Part shown: in pieces, positions 52,464 through 61,696 of the stretch
Layout: each line of letters starts with the position of its first letter
Numbering within the stretch: the first letter of the stretch is position 1
The notes under the pieces: generated by a model
What the model saw: only the letters and a program-made list of their open reading frames with translations
Databases searched by the model: none
Told to the model about the DNA's origin: nothing
Source: CADBRN01 sp050944685
Lineage (GTDB): Bacteria; Bacillota; Clostridia; Lachnospirales; Lachnospiraceae
Length of the DNA: 64,000 nucleotides
Assembly: GCA_050944685.1 (NCBI GenBank)
Contig: JBMNRP010000008.1
Location: forward strand, 1 to 64,000
Direction of reading: 5' to 3'
Made by a program: the position numbers and the translations under genes

Positions 52464-55400
52464 TTACGATTCAACACCGTACCAGCCGATTCCTTCCGCG
52501 TGCCATCCTGCCTTGATCAGAATCTCCTGCTCAGCGAGACTGGTTGTGAAGTTGTGCGCTCCCGATACAGCGTTCGGATTGTACTGACGGTACAGCGGAA
52601 CCGTCTTCTCGTCATCGGAGTACCAGCCGATTCCCTCGTAGCGCCATCCGGCCTTGATCAGATTATCCCTCTCGGCCTTTTGCAGCGTGTAGTGATGATC
52701 GCCCGCGTTCGGATTGTACAGACGATACACCGGAGAGGAGGATTTCTTCGGAGCATACCAGCCGATTCCCTCGTAATGCCATCCGAGGGCTGTCAGGTTA
52801 TTCTTCTCTTGGACGTTCGCCGTATAGAAATGCTCACCGCTGTTCGGATTGTACATGCGGTACATCGGAATACTGGTTTCCGTGTCGCGTTTGATCGTGA
52901 AGCTGTCGATCTTGCTGTTGTCTTTTACGCGATACGTCGTCACCGTAAAGGTATTGTCCGTAACGGTGATCTTTGAGAAGGTCGGCGTATTCTCCTGATT
53001 CTTGACCGCGGCATACGAGAAGTTCTCATTTTGGATCTTGTAGTACTTGCTGCCGGAACCGGAGTTTGCGGTGATATAAAGGATTCCGTTCGGGTTCGTG
53101 ATGCTGCTGTAATTATCGTCGTCGTAAGCGGATTTGTCCGTGACCGGATTGTCGCCCTTCATGATGTAGGAGCGGACATACACGTGATCATGACCCTGCA
53201 GGACGACATCGATCCCCAGCTCCTCGAATACCGGAACCAGCTCGCTGCGGCGCTGCAGAATATCCGAGTCAAATGCGTGATTTGCCACGCTGTAAAGAGA
53301 ATGATGCATCGTAACTACTTTCCACTTCGCGTTCGGGTTGGCGGCAATGGCCTCTTTCAGGAACGCTTTGTGCTGGGCGGTGCTCATGTTGTTGTCATTG
53401 AGCTGCATGATCAGGGTTCCGTTATAGGTGAACCAGGCGTCCGATCCGGCAGCGGTCGCACCGTACTTATTGCTCTCGTTCGCCGAATAGAAATGCTGAT
53501 CATAGCTGTCTGATTTCGAGTCGTGGTTTCCTACGACCGTGGCGTTGATCATGTTCGGCAGATAATCGTTCTCCAGATATCCGTCGTACTGATTCTCATC
53601 GTCGGCGACATTGACCTGATCACCTGCGGAGAGCAGGAACGCGGAATCGGAGTAATTCTCATAGAGGTCTTTCAGCGTCGCTTCCCATCCCTCAACGTCT
53701 GTGGTAGCCGTGTTTCCGTCGCCCGCACCGATCTGCGGATCACCGACCAGCAGGAAGCTGAAGTCACCGGCAGCCGCCGTCTTGAAGGTATGCAGAGCGG
53801 ACTTGTGCGTTCCGTTCATGAGCTGATACGTATAAGAGGTCCCGGGCTCCAGACCGGAGATCGTCTGATGGAAGTAGTAATAACCATTGTTGTTCGCAAC
53901 GGCGCCCTCGGTATCTTCCGAAGTTTTTGCGTTCGCCGGAAGGACTCCGTTCTTGACCTCGGAGGTCTTCGCGTAGACAACCTTCCCGGTGAGATTCTTC
54001 GTCGCGTACCAGCTGAAATTCAGTTTCGATTCGTCGCTTCCCGGAGCGATGGAAATGTGACTTTCGATGTCGGATTCCGGATCGTGATTAATCGTGAAGG
54101 TGTCAATGACAGAGTTGTCATTTGTTCTGTAGGTTGTGATGGTGAAGGAATTCTCCTTGACCGAAACATTGGAATAGGTGGGAACATATTCCTGATTCTT
54201 AACCGCCGCATAAGAGAATTCGTCGCTCTTGATGTTGTAATATTTGCTGCCGGAACCGGAGTTCGCGGTAACATAAAGGATTCCGTCCGGATCGGTGATG
54301 CTGCTGTATTGGTCATCATCGTAAGCAGACTTGTCGGTCAGAGGAGTGTCGCCCTTCATAATATAGGAGCGGACATATACGTGGTCATGACCCTGCAGAA
54401 CCACATCGATTCCCAGGTCGTCGAAAACCGGAACCAGCTCGCTGCGGCGCTGCAGAATATCGCCGTCAAACGCATGGTTCGCTACACTGTAAAGAGAATG
54501 GTGCATGACGACGATCTTCCAGTTCACGCCCGGATTGGCCGCGATGGCTTCCTGCATGAACGCCTTGTGCTCGGCAGTCGTCATGTTGTTGTCATTGAGC
54601 TGCAGGAAGAGGGTGTTGTTGTAGACAAACCATCCGTCGGAGCCGGCAGCGGTTTTCCCGTACTGATCACTCTCGTTCGCGGTGTAGAAATGCTCGTCAT
54701 AATTTCCGGAACCGGAGTCGTGGTTTCCGATGACGGTCGGGTTGATGAGCGTGGGCATGATATCGTTGTTCAGATATCCGTCGTACTGATCCTCATTGTT
54801 GCTGACGTTGACCTGGTCACCCGCGGAAAGCAGGAATGCCGCATCCTTGTTCGCCTGTGTGAATTTGGAAAGGGCTTCGTTCCATTTCGACGTATCGGTC
54901 GTCGCGGTATTTCCATCGCCCGCTCCGACCTGCGGATCGCCGACCAGCAGGAAGCTGAAGTCGCCGGAGGCCGCCGTCTTAAAGGTGTGAAGACTGGAAA
55001 CCTGAGTGCCGTTTACCAGCTGATAGGTGTACTCGGTTCCCGGCTCCAGATCGGAAATGGTCTGATGGAAATAGTAATAGCCTTCTTTGCTGGCAGTGTT
55101 CGCAGCCGCGTCTCCGGCCGTCTTCGCATCGGACGGAAGACTTCCGTTGACCAGCTCAGACGTCTTGGCATAGACAATCTTTCCTGCGTCGCTCTTGGTG
55201 GAGTACCAGCTGAAATTCAGCTTGCTCTGATCCGATCCGGGAGCGATGGAAATTCTGCTCTGCTCACCGGCGATAACTGCCTTCAGAGAGGAGAAATCAA
55301 AGTAGATGTCGGAGCTCGACGGTCTCTGCTGGTGCAGCTCAACAGCTACCGTATTCGCGCCGTCCTTCAGATTGAGTGCAGTCAGATCATCGCCGGTGAT

Positions 55401-55925
55401 ATCAATCGTTCCGGTTTTCGGAGCGCCCGATCCGGACCCTTCGTATCCGGCCGCATCGGCACCGGTCTCGTCAAAGGCCGCCGCCTTGACGCCGTTGATA
55501 TAGACAATGGCGCAGTCATCGTAAAGAAGCGATCCGGTCAGCTCGTCGATGGCATCCGCGGAGGAAACATTGATGCTTGTGCGGAAATAGAACACCGGAA
55601 TATCCTGCTGATTTCCGGCCGTGTCGGTGTAATACTGGTTCAGAAGCGTATTCGGAATACATCCGTTCCCGAGATCCTTTGCCTCTCCATTTTTGGCTCC
55701 GAAACTTCCTGTTCCGGATTTCCAGGCACTGTCGTCGAACGATGCCTCCGTCCATCCGCTGGCGGCCGGAGCGTTGTCATCAACGTATTTCCATGTCGTG
55801 GAGGCGTTGATTACTTCCTGTTCGCCTGGTTCGGCCGTGGCGGCCAGTGCGGTCGTCGACATCGCAGGTGAAAGCGCAAGCGCGGCACTGAGCACGAGGG
55901 ACAACCAGTGTGTCTTCTTTTTCAT
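52464..55925 (-). CDS. Secreted tandem purple-acid-phosphatase-like phosphoesterase with three DUF5648 repeats
   Basis: 1153 residues. Signal peptide (MKKKTHWLSLVLSAALALS, cleavage near ALAATA). Residues about 30-215 form a jelly-roll-like domain (GWTEASFDDSAWKSGTGSFG, LLYDDCAIVYINGVKAAAF). Then come two similar modules (about 222-620 and 630-1020), each a fibronectin-like N-domain (SRISIAPGSDQSKLNFSWY) plus a calcineurin-like phosphatase with metal motifs GDPQVGAGDGN, SAGDQVNV, VIGNHDS, VMHHSLYS and QGHDHVYVRSY. Both catalytic sites look intact. The C-terminus has three repeats of about 43 residues (VPMYRMYNPNSGEHFYT, EGIGWYAPKK; DUF5648 type), probably wall or glycan binding. It likely releases phosphate outside the cell. 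No LPXTG is present. Convergent with the upstream-coordinate PDDEXK-like gene. Confidence 0.92.
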   Translation of the reverse strand: MKKKTHWLSLVLSAALALSPAMSTTALAATAEPGEQEVINASTTWKYVDDNAPAASGWTEASFDDSAWKSGTGSFGAKNGEAKDLGNGCIPNTLLNQYYTDTAGNQQDIPVFYFRTSINVSSADAIDELTGSLLYDDCAIVYINGVKAAAFDETGADAAGYEGSGSGAPKTGTIDITGDDLTALNLKDGANTVAVELHQQRPSSSDIYFDFSSLKAVIAGEQSRISIAPGSDQSKLNFSWYSTKSDAGKIVYAKTSELVNGSLPSDAKTAGDAAANTASKEGYYYFHQTISDLEPGTEYTYQLVNGTQVSSLHTFKTAASGDFSFLLVGDPQVGAGDGNTATTDTSKWNEALSKFTQANKDAAFLLSAGDQVNVSNNEDQYDGYLNNDIMPTLINPTVIGNHDSGSGNYDEHFYTANESDQYGKTAAGSDGWFVYNNTLFLQLNDNNMTTAEHKAFMQEAIAANPGVNWKIVVMHHSLYSVANHAFDGDILQRRSELVPVFDDLGIDVVLQGHDHVYVRSYIMKGDTPLTDKSAYDDDQYSSITDPDGILYVTANSGSGSKYYNIKSDEFSYAAVKNQEYVPTYSNVSVKENSFTITTYRTNDNSVIDTFTINHDPESDIESHISIAPGSDESKLNFSWYATKNLTGKVVYAKTSEVKNGVLPANAKTSEDTEGAVANNNGYYYFHQTISGLEPGTSYTYQLMNGTHKSALHTFKTAAAGDFSFLLVGDPQIGAGDGNTATTDVEGWEATLKDLYENYSDSAFLLSAGDQVNVADDENQYDGYLENDYLPNMINATVVGNHDSKSDSYDQHFYSANESNKYGATAAGSDAWFTYNGTLIMQLNDNNMSTAQHKAFLKEAIAANPNAKWKVVTMHHSLYSVANHAFDSDILQRRSELVPVFEELGIDVVLQGHDHVYVRSYIMKGDNPVTDKSAYDDDNYSSITNPNGILYITANSGSGSKYYKIQNENFSYAAVKNQENTPTFSKITVTDNTFTVTTYRVKDNSKIDSFTIKRDTETSIPMYRMYNPNSGEHFYTANVQEKNNLTALGWHYEGIGWYAPKKSSSPVYRLYNPNAGDHHYTLQKAERDNLIKAGWRYEGIGWYSDDEKTVPLYRQYNPNAVSGAHNFTTSLAEQEILIKAGWHAEGIGWYGVES
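52870..55260 (-). repeat. Internal tandem duplication of about 1.2 kb within the phosphoesterase gene
   Basis: The stretch about 55250-54065 and the stretch about 54060-52870 encode the two phosphatase modules and share long near-identical runs, for example the HALYS-type segment around SLYSVANHAFD and the DHVYVRSYIMKGD segment. DNA similarity is still high, pointing to a fairly recent duplication or to ongoing gene conversion. Confidence 0.85.
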
Positions 55926-56121
55926 TTGCTTTTCTCCTTTCTGAAAGTAAAAATATATCGAAACTGTCCGCGAAACCGTACCCTTCCGGGAATCCGTACG
56001 GACACCGGCGCTTCCCCTTCCTGGCGCGCACGGCGTTTCCTATACGTTTTCCCTTGCGGTTCCTGACAAGTTTCTTCTGTATCGGATTGTCCTCTCGGCC
56101 GTCTGACCTGCCACCGTCACA

Positions 56122-57408
56122 TCACCCGGAAATCTTTTTCCCGGAAAGCCGGGTCAGCATAATTGCCGATGCCGCCGAGGCGACCGGCACTGTGATGATG
56201 ACAGCCATCGTTCCGCAGAGTCCGTGCGAGAGCTCAATCGCAAAATAATCGGAATTCAGCAGCTGCGCGGTCTGTACCCCGTAGGAATACAGCACGAGAA
56301 TCATCGAAAGCGCCGTCCCCGCAAACGCGAGAATCAGCGTATTGGACATCGTTCCCATCATATCCCGACCGACCGTCATTCCGGACACGAAGAGCTCACG
56401 GGCGGAAAGGTCGGGGTTCTGCTCATAGATTTCCCAGATAGCCGCAACCAGCGAGACCGCCACGTCCATGACCGCTCCGAGAGAGGCGATGATGGCCGCT
56501 GCGTACAGCATGTGCTTGAGATCCATTCCTGTCGTGGAGGAGACGACCAGAAGGCTGTCAACATTTTCATCCACGAATCCGCTGAAATGAAGAACATGGG
56601 AAAACAGGGCAAAAAGAGCGACCGCGATCAATTCGCCGATAATGGTGACTGTCCCGGAGGTCAGGCTCTTGCGCGTGAATCCTGTAAAGAGACTGACGGA
56701 AAGCGCCGTGATCGCCAGCGCGGAAAGCAACGCCGCGCCGATCGCCGGAACCCCTCCGTAGATCGCCGGAATCGTGAAGCGAAACAGCATCACCACGGAA
56801 AAGGCAAGGGCAGTGAGAGAAAAAAGGCCCTTCACCCCGCCGATCAGAATCATTAGAACGCCAAAGAAAAGAAGGATCAACGCAATGGAAACGCTCCTGT
56901 CATAATTAAAAAGCGTGTAGTACGGTTCCGCGTTCTCCGGCTCGTCCGCGCATACGATGACCCGGTCTCCCTTTTCTACATATATATTGTGCGTATCGGA
57001 GAGGGTGTTGTTCACTTCCACCGTGCGGCCGTCCGAGAGCTTCACCTGAAGAACCTGCTCTCCGCTTTTCTGTCCGCTGAATTCGCTGACCGTCATTTCA
57101 GACTCATCCGTCACCTCCGAGACGGTGCCCCGGATATAGAAAAGAGTGGTCGTATTGTAGGTAGATTCATTATTAAAGGGTATCGGGACCGCCAGCATAA
57201 CCGCGATCAGAATAACCGCGACCGCAAGCGCCGCCCAGGACGATTTCGCCACCGGGGTAAGCCCGCGTGAAAGCAGGCCAAACCTCCTGTTCCGGGCCGC
57301 CGCGTTCTTTCCGGATATCTCCCTTTTGGAACGCTTTTTTTCGGATATTCCGGTCCGGATTCTGTCCGTTGGGCTGCTGTCCGGTGTATCCGCAATAATT
57401 TCAGACAT
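56122..57408 (-). CDS. YibE/F family membrane protein
   Basis: 428 residues. A basic cytoplasmic N-terminus (about 1-55), one helix (WAALAVAVILIAVMLAVPI), an extracellular OB-like domain (about 80-165, SGEQVLQVKLSDGRTVEVNN, DRVIVCADE) and seven or so helices (SIALILLFFGVLMILIGGVKG, ISSLGAVMDVAVSLVAAIWEI-type region, TMSNTLILAFAGTALSMILVL). This is the YibE/F layout seen across Firmicutes; function unknown, perhaps transport. Ribosome site GGGAGAG. No operon partner. Confidence 0.88.
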   Translation of the reverse strand: MSEIIADTPDSSPTDRIRTGISEKKRSKREISGKNAAARNRRFGLLSRGLTPVAKSSWAALAVAVILIAVMLAVPIPFNNESTYNTTTLFYIRGTVSEVTDESEMTVSEFSGQKSGEQVLQVKLSDGRTVEVNNTLSDTHNIYVEKGDRVIVCADEPENAEPYYTLFNYDRSVSIALILLFFGVLMILIGGVKGLFSLTALAFSVVMLFRFTIPAIYGGVPAIGAALLSALAITALSVSLFTGFTRKSLTSGTVTIIGELIAVALFALFSHVLHFSGFVDENVDSLLVVSSTTGMDLKHMLYAAAIIASLGAVMDVAVSLVAAIWEIYEQNPDLSARELFVSGMTVGRDMMGTMSNTLILAFAGTALSMILVLYSYGVQTAQLLNSDYFAIELSHGLCGTMAVIITVPVASAASAIMLTRLSGKKISG

Positions 57409-57564
57409 ATTATTCTCTCCCGAAATAGATTTATATAAAATGCTATCGTATCTGGATTAAATTTTCCCTCATACTTTGGAAAAATATTCGTAAAATGACC
57501 CGCTTCAAACCGTAAAATCTAAATTATTTTTCATTTTTTTTCAAACTTTTTACAATTTTTTATC

Positions 57565-57602
57565 AAAGCGCTGTAGTAAAGCGCTGAAAATTGTGCTATT
57601 AT
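57565..57602 (+). promoter_or_regulatory. Promoter region of the 57.6-kb RNA with a direct repeat
   Basis: -10 TATTAT (57597-57602). The -35 area (57574-57579, TAGTAA) is poor, and AAAGCGCT occurs twice, 13 bases apart (57565-57572, 57578-57585); each AGCGCT is itself a palindrome. This suggests activator-dependent transcription. Confidence 0.45.
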
Positions 57603-57608
57603 GTCAAT

Positions 57609-57785
57609 AAGATTGCCGGTGCTGCACCTCACGCTATCACTCAGCCAGCATGCATCCGCATCTTTTTGACTCATCCGGAAGGGTAAGCCCGGTGAGCGTG
57701 TCCGTCAGTCGGAACGGAGCGCCGGGAGCACCAGATCGGTGGTGAGTTAAAAAGAGGACCTGCAAAAGCAGGTCCTCTTTTTATG
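57609..57785 (+). ncRNA. Candidate stand-alone structured RNA of about 175 bases
   Basis: Between two minus-strand genes lies a plus-strand unit with a -10 box, a hairpin-rich body and a perfect terminator. Stems visible: GGTGCT with AGCACC near the two ends; CACGCT-AT-CAC (57630-57640 area) with GTGAGCGTG; GGG-TAAG-CCC; TCCGT with ACGGA. No open frame of note. It does not match the SRP, 6S, RNase P or tmRNA signatures I know. Because the next gene to the right is on the other strand, it is not a 5' leader. Boundaries are estimates. Confidence 0.55.
57749..57782. terminator. Terminator of the 57.6-kb RNA
   Basis: AAAAAGAGGACCTGC and GCAGGTCCTCTTTTT form a perfect 15-bp stem with an AAAA loop. 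It also suits the convergent nuclease gene. Confidence 0.92.
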
Positions 57786-57837
57786 CCGCGACGGCTCCAT
57801 GAATTAAATTTTATTATCCGGCGAAAGGTCGGTTCCT

Positions 57838-58929
57838 TTACGGATGGCATATCTTGCAGGGCGAATACCCCTGTCTGACCAGTTCTTCCCGGGAGCCGTG
57901 AAAAAGCTTCCTGTTATGCTCACTCATTTTGCCGACGGATGAACAGGACGGGTAATGAAATTTGCCGGTGTTTATATTGACGACGTAATCCTGCTGCGTC
58001 TCTCCGTTTCCGCCCCGGGAAAGGGTACTGACCGTTTCCTCCTGTGCGGAGGCGGAAGCGCCCGAAGCCGTGCTGTCGGAGTCCGTATATTCCGGTCCCT
58101 GGCTGTCCCCGGTCGCATAATTGATTTCGATGCCCGGCTGAACGTTATAGCAGTACACGCAGAACTGAAGACCGGCCCCGCGGTCCTCCACCGAGCATGC
58201 TTCCATCAGGACGCCGGAGGCAAGCAGATTGTCCCCCTCAAAAACGGGCGTCACCCGGTACAGAACGTGATTCCCCGTAATATCAATATAATCATCGGTT
58301 CTCTCTTCATAGGGAAGCATCCCTTCCTTATTCATGTACCGGGTTCCGGTAATCAGATTTTTTTCATTGGAATTCTCGCCCGAAAGCATATACGCGATCA
58401 GGTGACAGCGGTTATAGAGGTAATGATCCTCGATTCCGCTGTACTTTTGCGTGTGCCAGCCGGACGGTTTCACCGGTCCGATCTCGCCGCGTTCCCCGGT
58501 CGGTTCCGTTTCCTTTCCCAGACAGGCCATCGCCGGCCCGCAGCGCCCGAGCGAATCCAGCGGACTGTAGCTCTCAAAAAAATTTTCCGTCATGTCGCTG
58601 TCCGAAAAAAACGGGACATTCTGATGGATCTCAACGGACGGTGTTTCATGGTAATCCGGAACAGCAGAAAGATCAAACCCCGCCGGGGGGCTCACCGTCT
58701 GTCCCGCATCGGTATCCTGCGATGCCGTCCCCGTTTCCTGCGATGTTCCGGAGGTGCTCGCTGCAGAGTCCTCTTCCGGCATCTGCGCCTCCTGTTCCTC
58801 TCCGTCCGGCTCCTGATAATTCATCCTGTCTCCGCACCCGCAGAGCGATGCCGCTGTCAGTGCCGCCAGAGAAAGTACGGCAAACCGCCGAAACGGCAAA
58901 CTCATTTTTTTCCTGTTTTTTCTTTTCAT
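57838..58929 (-). CDS. Secreted lipoprotein DNA/RNA non-specific endonuclease with C-terminal zinc-binding motif
   Basis: 363 residues. Lipobox in ASLCGC gives a lipoprotein; a Ser/Thr/Glu-rich linker runs to about 85. Residues about 95-270 form an EndA/NucA-type nuclease (GRCGPAMACLG, DHYLYNRCHLIAYMLSGEN, NEKNLITGTRYMN), with the catalytic His in RCHLIA and metal Asn in the NEKN area. After another linker, a C-terminal module has FHYPSCSSV and YSPCKICHP, an Ada-like Cys4 zinc site often joined to this nuclease in clostridia. It probably degrades external DNA for food or uptake. Confidence 0.92.
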   Translation of the reverse strand: MKRKNRKKMSLPFRRFAVLSLAALTAASLCGCGDRMNYQEPDGEEQEAQMPEEDSAASTSGTSQETGTASQDTDAGQTVSPPAGFDLSAVPDYHETPSVEIHQNVPFFSDSDMTENFFESYSPLDSLGRCGPAMACLGKETEPTGERGEIGPVKPSGWHTQKYSGIEDHYLYNRCHLIAYMLSGENSNEKNLITGTRYMNKEGMLPYEERTDDYIDITGNHVLYRVTPVFEGDNLLASGVLMEACSVEDRGAGLQFCVYCYNVQPGIEINYATGDSQGPEYTDSDSTASGASASAQEETVSTLSRGGNGETQQDYVVNINTGKFHYPSCSSVGKMSEHNRKLFHGSREELVRQGYSPCKICHP

Positions 58930-59099
58930 GCAAATTCTTCCCCTCTGAAAAAACTATTAATTTTATTAAATAAACCGAGAATTATTGAACTGCGGCTCTT
59001 CCAGCGGTATGATTCTGATGATTGGTTCATCAGTGACTGCCGGTCCGATTTCATTTCCGGGCAGGACTGACAAAAGCTTTACCCTTGAGGAGGTTTCGT

Positions 59100-59651
59100 A
59101 TGGAATTTTTTGACAAGTTAAAGGACGGAATTTCAACTGCGGGAGATTCCCTCAAACGATCCGGAGATATTTTTAAACTGAACAATCAGATCCGCGAAAA
59201 AGAAAAGCAGATTCAGAATCTGATCTATCAGGTCGGCTCTCAGTGCTTTGACCGCTACGGAAATCAGGAAGGAACCGAATACGATCAGCTCTTCAGCGAG
59301 ATCCGCAGCCTTCAGGAGGAAACGGCGAAACTTCAGAAAGAGATCACACGTCTGAACGCGGAAGTGATCTGTCCGAATTGCGGCGCTAAAAATTCCAGAA
59401 AAGCAAAATTCTGTTTTAACTGCGGCGCTCCGCTGAAGGAAAAAGAGGAACCATCCGCGGCAGAAGCCCCGGAATCAATAACCTGCCCTGTCTGCGGGGT
59501 TGAAAATAATCTTTCCGCAAACTTCTGCGTCAACTGCGGCGCCTCTCTGAGCGAAGCAAAACCACAGGAGGAAAAAAACTCCCGGGAAGCTTCCTCTGAA
59601 GATATTTCCGCAGAAAAACCGGAATCCGGCGATTCCGGAACCGAAACCTGA
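59100..59651 (+). CDS. Coiled-coil protein with two zinc ribbons
   Basis: 183 residues from ATG 59100, preceded by GAGGAGG. N-terminal amphipathic part (EFFDKLKDGISTAGDSLKRSG), a coiled coil (about 30-85, REKEKQIQNLIYQVG, SLQEETAKLQKEITRLNAEV) and two CxxC-type zinc ribbons (CPNCGAKNSRKAKFCFNCG and CPVCGVENNLSANFCVNCG), then an acidic tail. Zinc-ribbon proteins of this type are common in Firmicutes with no fixed function. Monocistronic. Confidence 0.85.
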   Translation: MEFFDKLKDGISTAGDSLKRSGDIFKLNNQIREKEKQIQNLIYQVGSQCFDRYGNQEGTEYDQLFSEIRSLQEETAKLQKEITRLNAEVICPNCGAKNSRKAKFCFNCGAPLKEKEEPSAAEAPESITCPVCGVENNLSANFCVNCGASLSEAKPQEEKNSREASSEDISAEKPESGDSGTET

Positions 59652-59679
59652 TATTATCTTTTCCAACCTCACCCATAAG

Positions 59680-59716
59680 AAAGACCACCGGCGCATCCGG
59701 TGGTCTTTCGCTTTTT
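59680..59716. terminator. Terminator between the zinc-ribbon gene and pepF
   Basis: AAAGACCACCGG and CCGGTGGTCTTT form a perfect 12-bp stem with a 5-base loop, then CGCTTTTT. Confidence 0.92.
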
Positions 59717-59748
59717 CTGCGATCCGGGGCCGGGCCGGCATTCCCGGA

Positions 59749-61557
59749 TCAGCCAGACTTTCGTTTCAGGCCTTCCATTTCCGAAATCAGCTCATCAAAG
59801 TACGCCAGCGCCTCGTCAATCGGCTTCGGACTGCTCATGTCCACGCCCGCAATCTTCAACAGACTGATCGGATCCGCGCTGCGTCCGCCGGATAAAAACC
59901 GCAGATAATCCCGGACCGCCGGTTCCCCCTCTCTCAGAATGCGGTTCGCGAGCGCGATCGCCGCGGCAAACCCGGTCGCATACTGATATACGTAGAAATT
60001 ATAGAAGAAATGCGGAATCCTTGCCCATTCTTCCGCGATTTCTTCGTCAACCGTCATTCCGGTTCCGTAATAGAGCCGGTTCAGATTGTAGTACATTTCA
60101 TCCATTCCGGCGGCGGTCAGCGTTTCGCCGCGCCACCCCGCCTCATTGATCTGAAGTTCAAACTCGGCGAACATCGTCTGACGGTACAGTGTCGTCCGGA
60201 ACTGCTCGAGAAAATAATTCAGCAGATACGCCCGCTTCTTCGGATCGACGGTTTTTTCAAGCAGATTCTGCATCATCAGCACCTCATTGCAGGTGCTGGC
60301 CACTTCCGCGACGAAAATCACATAGTCCGAATAAATCACCGGCTGATGCTTCGCAGAAAGATAGCTGTGCACGGTGTGGCCGGTCTCATGAACCAGCGTA
60401 AACTGACTGTTCAGATTATCCTTGTGATTGAGCAGAATGTACGGGTGGGGGCGCGCGCTTCCGGATGAGTAGGCCCCGCCCCGCTTTCCTTCGTTTTCAT
60501 AGACGTCAATCCAGCGGCCGCTGAATTCTTCTTTTACAATTTTCGCGTAATCCTCTCCCAGCGGAGCGACCGCCTCCAGAACAGCTTTTTTCGCCTGCTC
60601 AAACGTGATTTTCTCATCCGCCTCCGGGACCACGGAATTGTACAGATCGTACATGTGCAGCTCATCGACCCCCAGCATATCCCGTTTGAGATCCATGTAG
60701 CGGTACATCGAATCCATATGACGGTGGACCGTACCGATCAGGTTTTCATACACCCCGACCGGAATTTCATTCGGTGTGAGCGCCGCCTCCAGATTGCTCT
60801 TGTACTTTCTCGCTTTTGCATAATAGGTCTGCTGCTTGACCTGCGCGTCCAGAATGGAGGCGGACAGCGCGCTGTGGTTCTTCCAGACCTGATAGAAAGT
60901 TTGAAAGGTATTTTTCCGCAGCGTCCGGTCCGGACTGGTCATCAGCATGATATAGGTTCCCTGCGTGAGGGCGTGTTCTTTTCCCTCCGAATCGACAGCC
61001 GGAGGAAATTTTATATCTGCGTTCCGGAATACATTTCCGATCACGGACGGGGCCTGTGCCATCTCATTGGAGGCGGCGAGCAGTCGCTCTTCCGGCGCCG
61101 GGAGCGTGTGCGGCCTTCTCTTCCGGATCCGGTTTATCGCCAGGCGGTACAGCTCCAGACCTTCCGTCTCCCTGAAAAACCGCTCCAGCGTCGAATCCGG
61201 AATTTCCATGATCTCCGGTTCCGCGAATGATTCCGCGCTGATCATCTGCACGTAAAGATTCATCGATCTTCCATAACGGGCCTGATTTTCTCCATTCCCA
61301 ACGTCCTCGTCCGCCAGAGCCGACGCATATCCGACGAGACGTTCCAGGAGAAGCGAGACCTCTTCGTCCTTTCGGAACCAGGAAAGCAGCATCTCGCCGC
61401 TCTCACCCAAGTGCCCCTCAAAGGCCGCCAGCTCCGCCGGCACCTCCGCCGCCTTTCTCGCATCCTCCTCCCAGGCTTCGTCCGTCTCATACAGATCCTT
61501 CAGATTCCATGTATATTTTTCCGGAATTTCACTGCGTTTTTTTATTTTTTCCGCCAT
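59749..61557 (-). CDS. pepF: Oligoendopeptidase F
   Basis: 602 residues, normal length. M3-family cytoplasmic zinc peptidase that cleaves oligopeptides. The zinc motif HETGH lies in TLVHETGHTVHSYLS with the third ligand region in EVASTCNEVLM. Other marks: IPEKYTWNLKDLYETDEAWE, SSGSARPHPYILLNHKDNLN, YYNLNRLYYGTGMTVDEEIA. Lies on the minus strand facing the zinc-ribbon gene across a terminator. Confidence 0.96.
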   Translation of the reverse strand: MAEKIKKRSEIPEKYTWNLKDLYETDEAWEEDARKAAEVPAELAAFEGHLGESGEMLLSWFRKDEEVSLLLERLVGYASALADEDVGNGENQARYGRSMNLYVQMISAESFAEPEIMEIPDSTLERFFRETEGLELYRLAINRIRKRRPHTLPAPEERLLAASNEMAQAPSVIGNVFRNADIKFPPAVDSEGKEHALTQGTYIMLMTSPDRTLRKNTFQTFYQVWKNHSALSASILDAQVKQQTYYAKARKYKSNLEAALTPNEIPVGVYENLIGTVHRHMDSMYRYMDLKRDMLGVDELHMYDLYNSVVPEADEKITFEQAKKAVLEAVAPLGEDYAKIVKEEFSGRWIDVYENEGKRGGAYSSGSARPHPYILLNHKDNLNSQFTLVHETGHTVHSYLSAKHQPVIYSDYVIFVAEVASTCNEVLMMQNLLEKTVDPKKRAYLLNYFLEQFRTTLYRQTMFAEFELQINEAGWRGETLTAAGMDEMYYNLNRLYYGTGMTVDEEIAEEWARIPHFFYNFYVYQYATGFAAAIALANRILREGEPAVRDYLRFLSGGRSADPISLLKIAGVDMSSPKPIDEALAYFDELISEMEGLKRKSG

Positions 61558-61696
61558 ATCCTTCTCTTCCTGACTTTATGATTTCCTGTTCTGCCGCTGT
61601 CATTATACCGGCTCTCACACCTGCCGGGCAATGCGACAGACGGAATATCGGGCTGGAAATCTGTCTCTCCGGCATCCTCTGAACCGGCGGACCGGA

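Noticed and set aside
52870..55260. CRISPR array or IS element from the long internal repeats
   Set aside because: The repeats are two long coding modules of about 1.2 kb in one frame, without short spacers, terminal inverted repeats or transposase.
53523..55871. Open frame of 782 codons on the plus strand
   Set aside because: Lies exactly antisense to the tandem phosphoesterase gene; its composition (runs of Val, Arg, Gly) is the mirror of that gene's codon usage and shows no family motif.
57609..57750. SRP RNA, because of CCGGAAGG
   Set aside because: The bases on both sides do not form the conserved symmetric loop (no AGCAGC after the GGAA loop), and the overall shape is branched instead of a long hairpin.
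57609..57782. Riboswitch leader for a neighbouring gene
   Set aside because: The RNA-like unit and its terminator point toward a gene on the opposite strand, so it cannot be a 5' leader; T-box and B12 signatures are absent.
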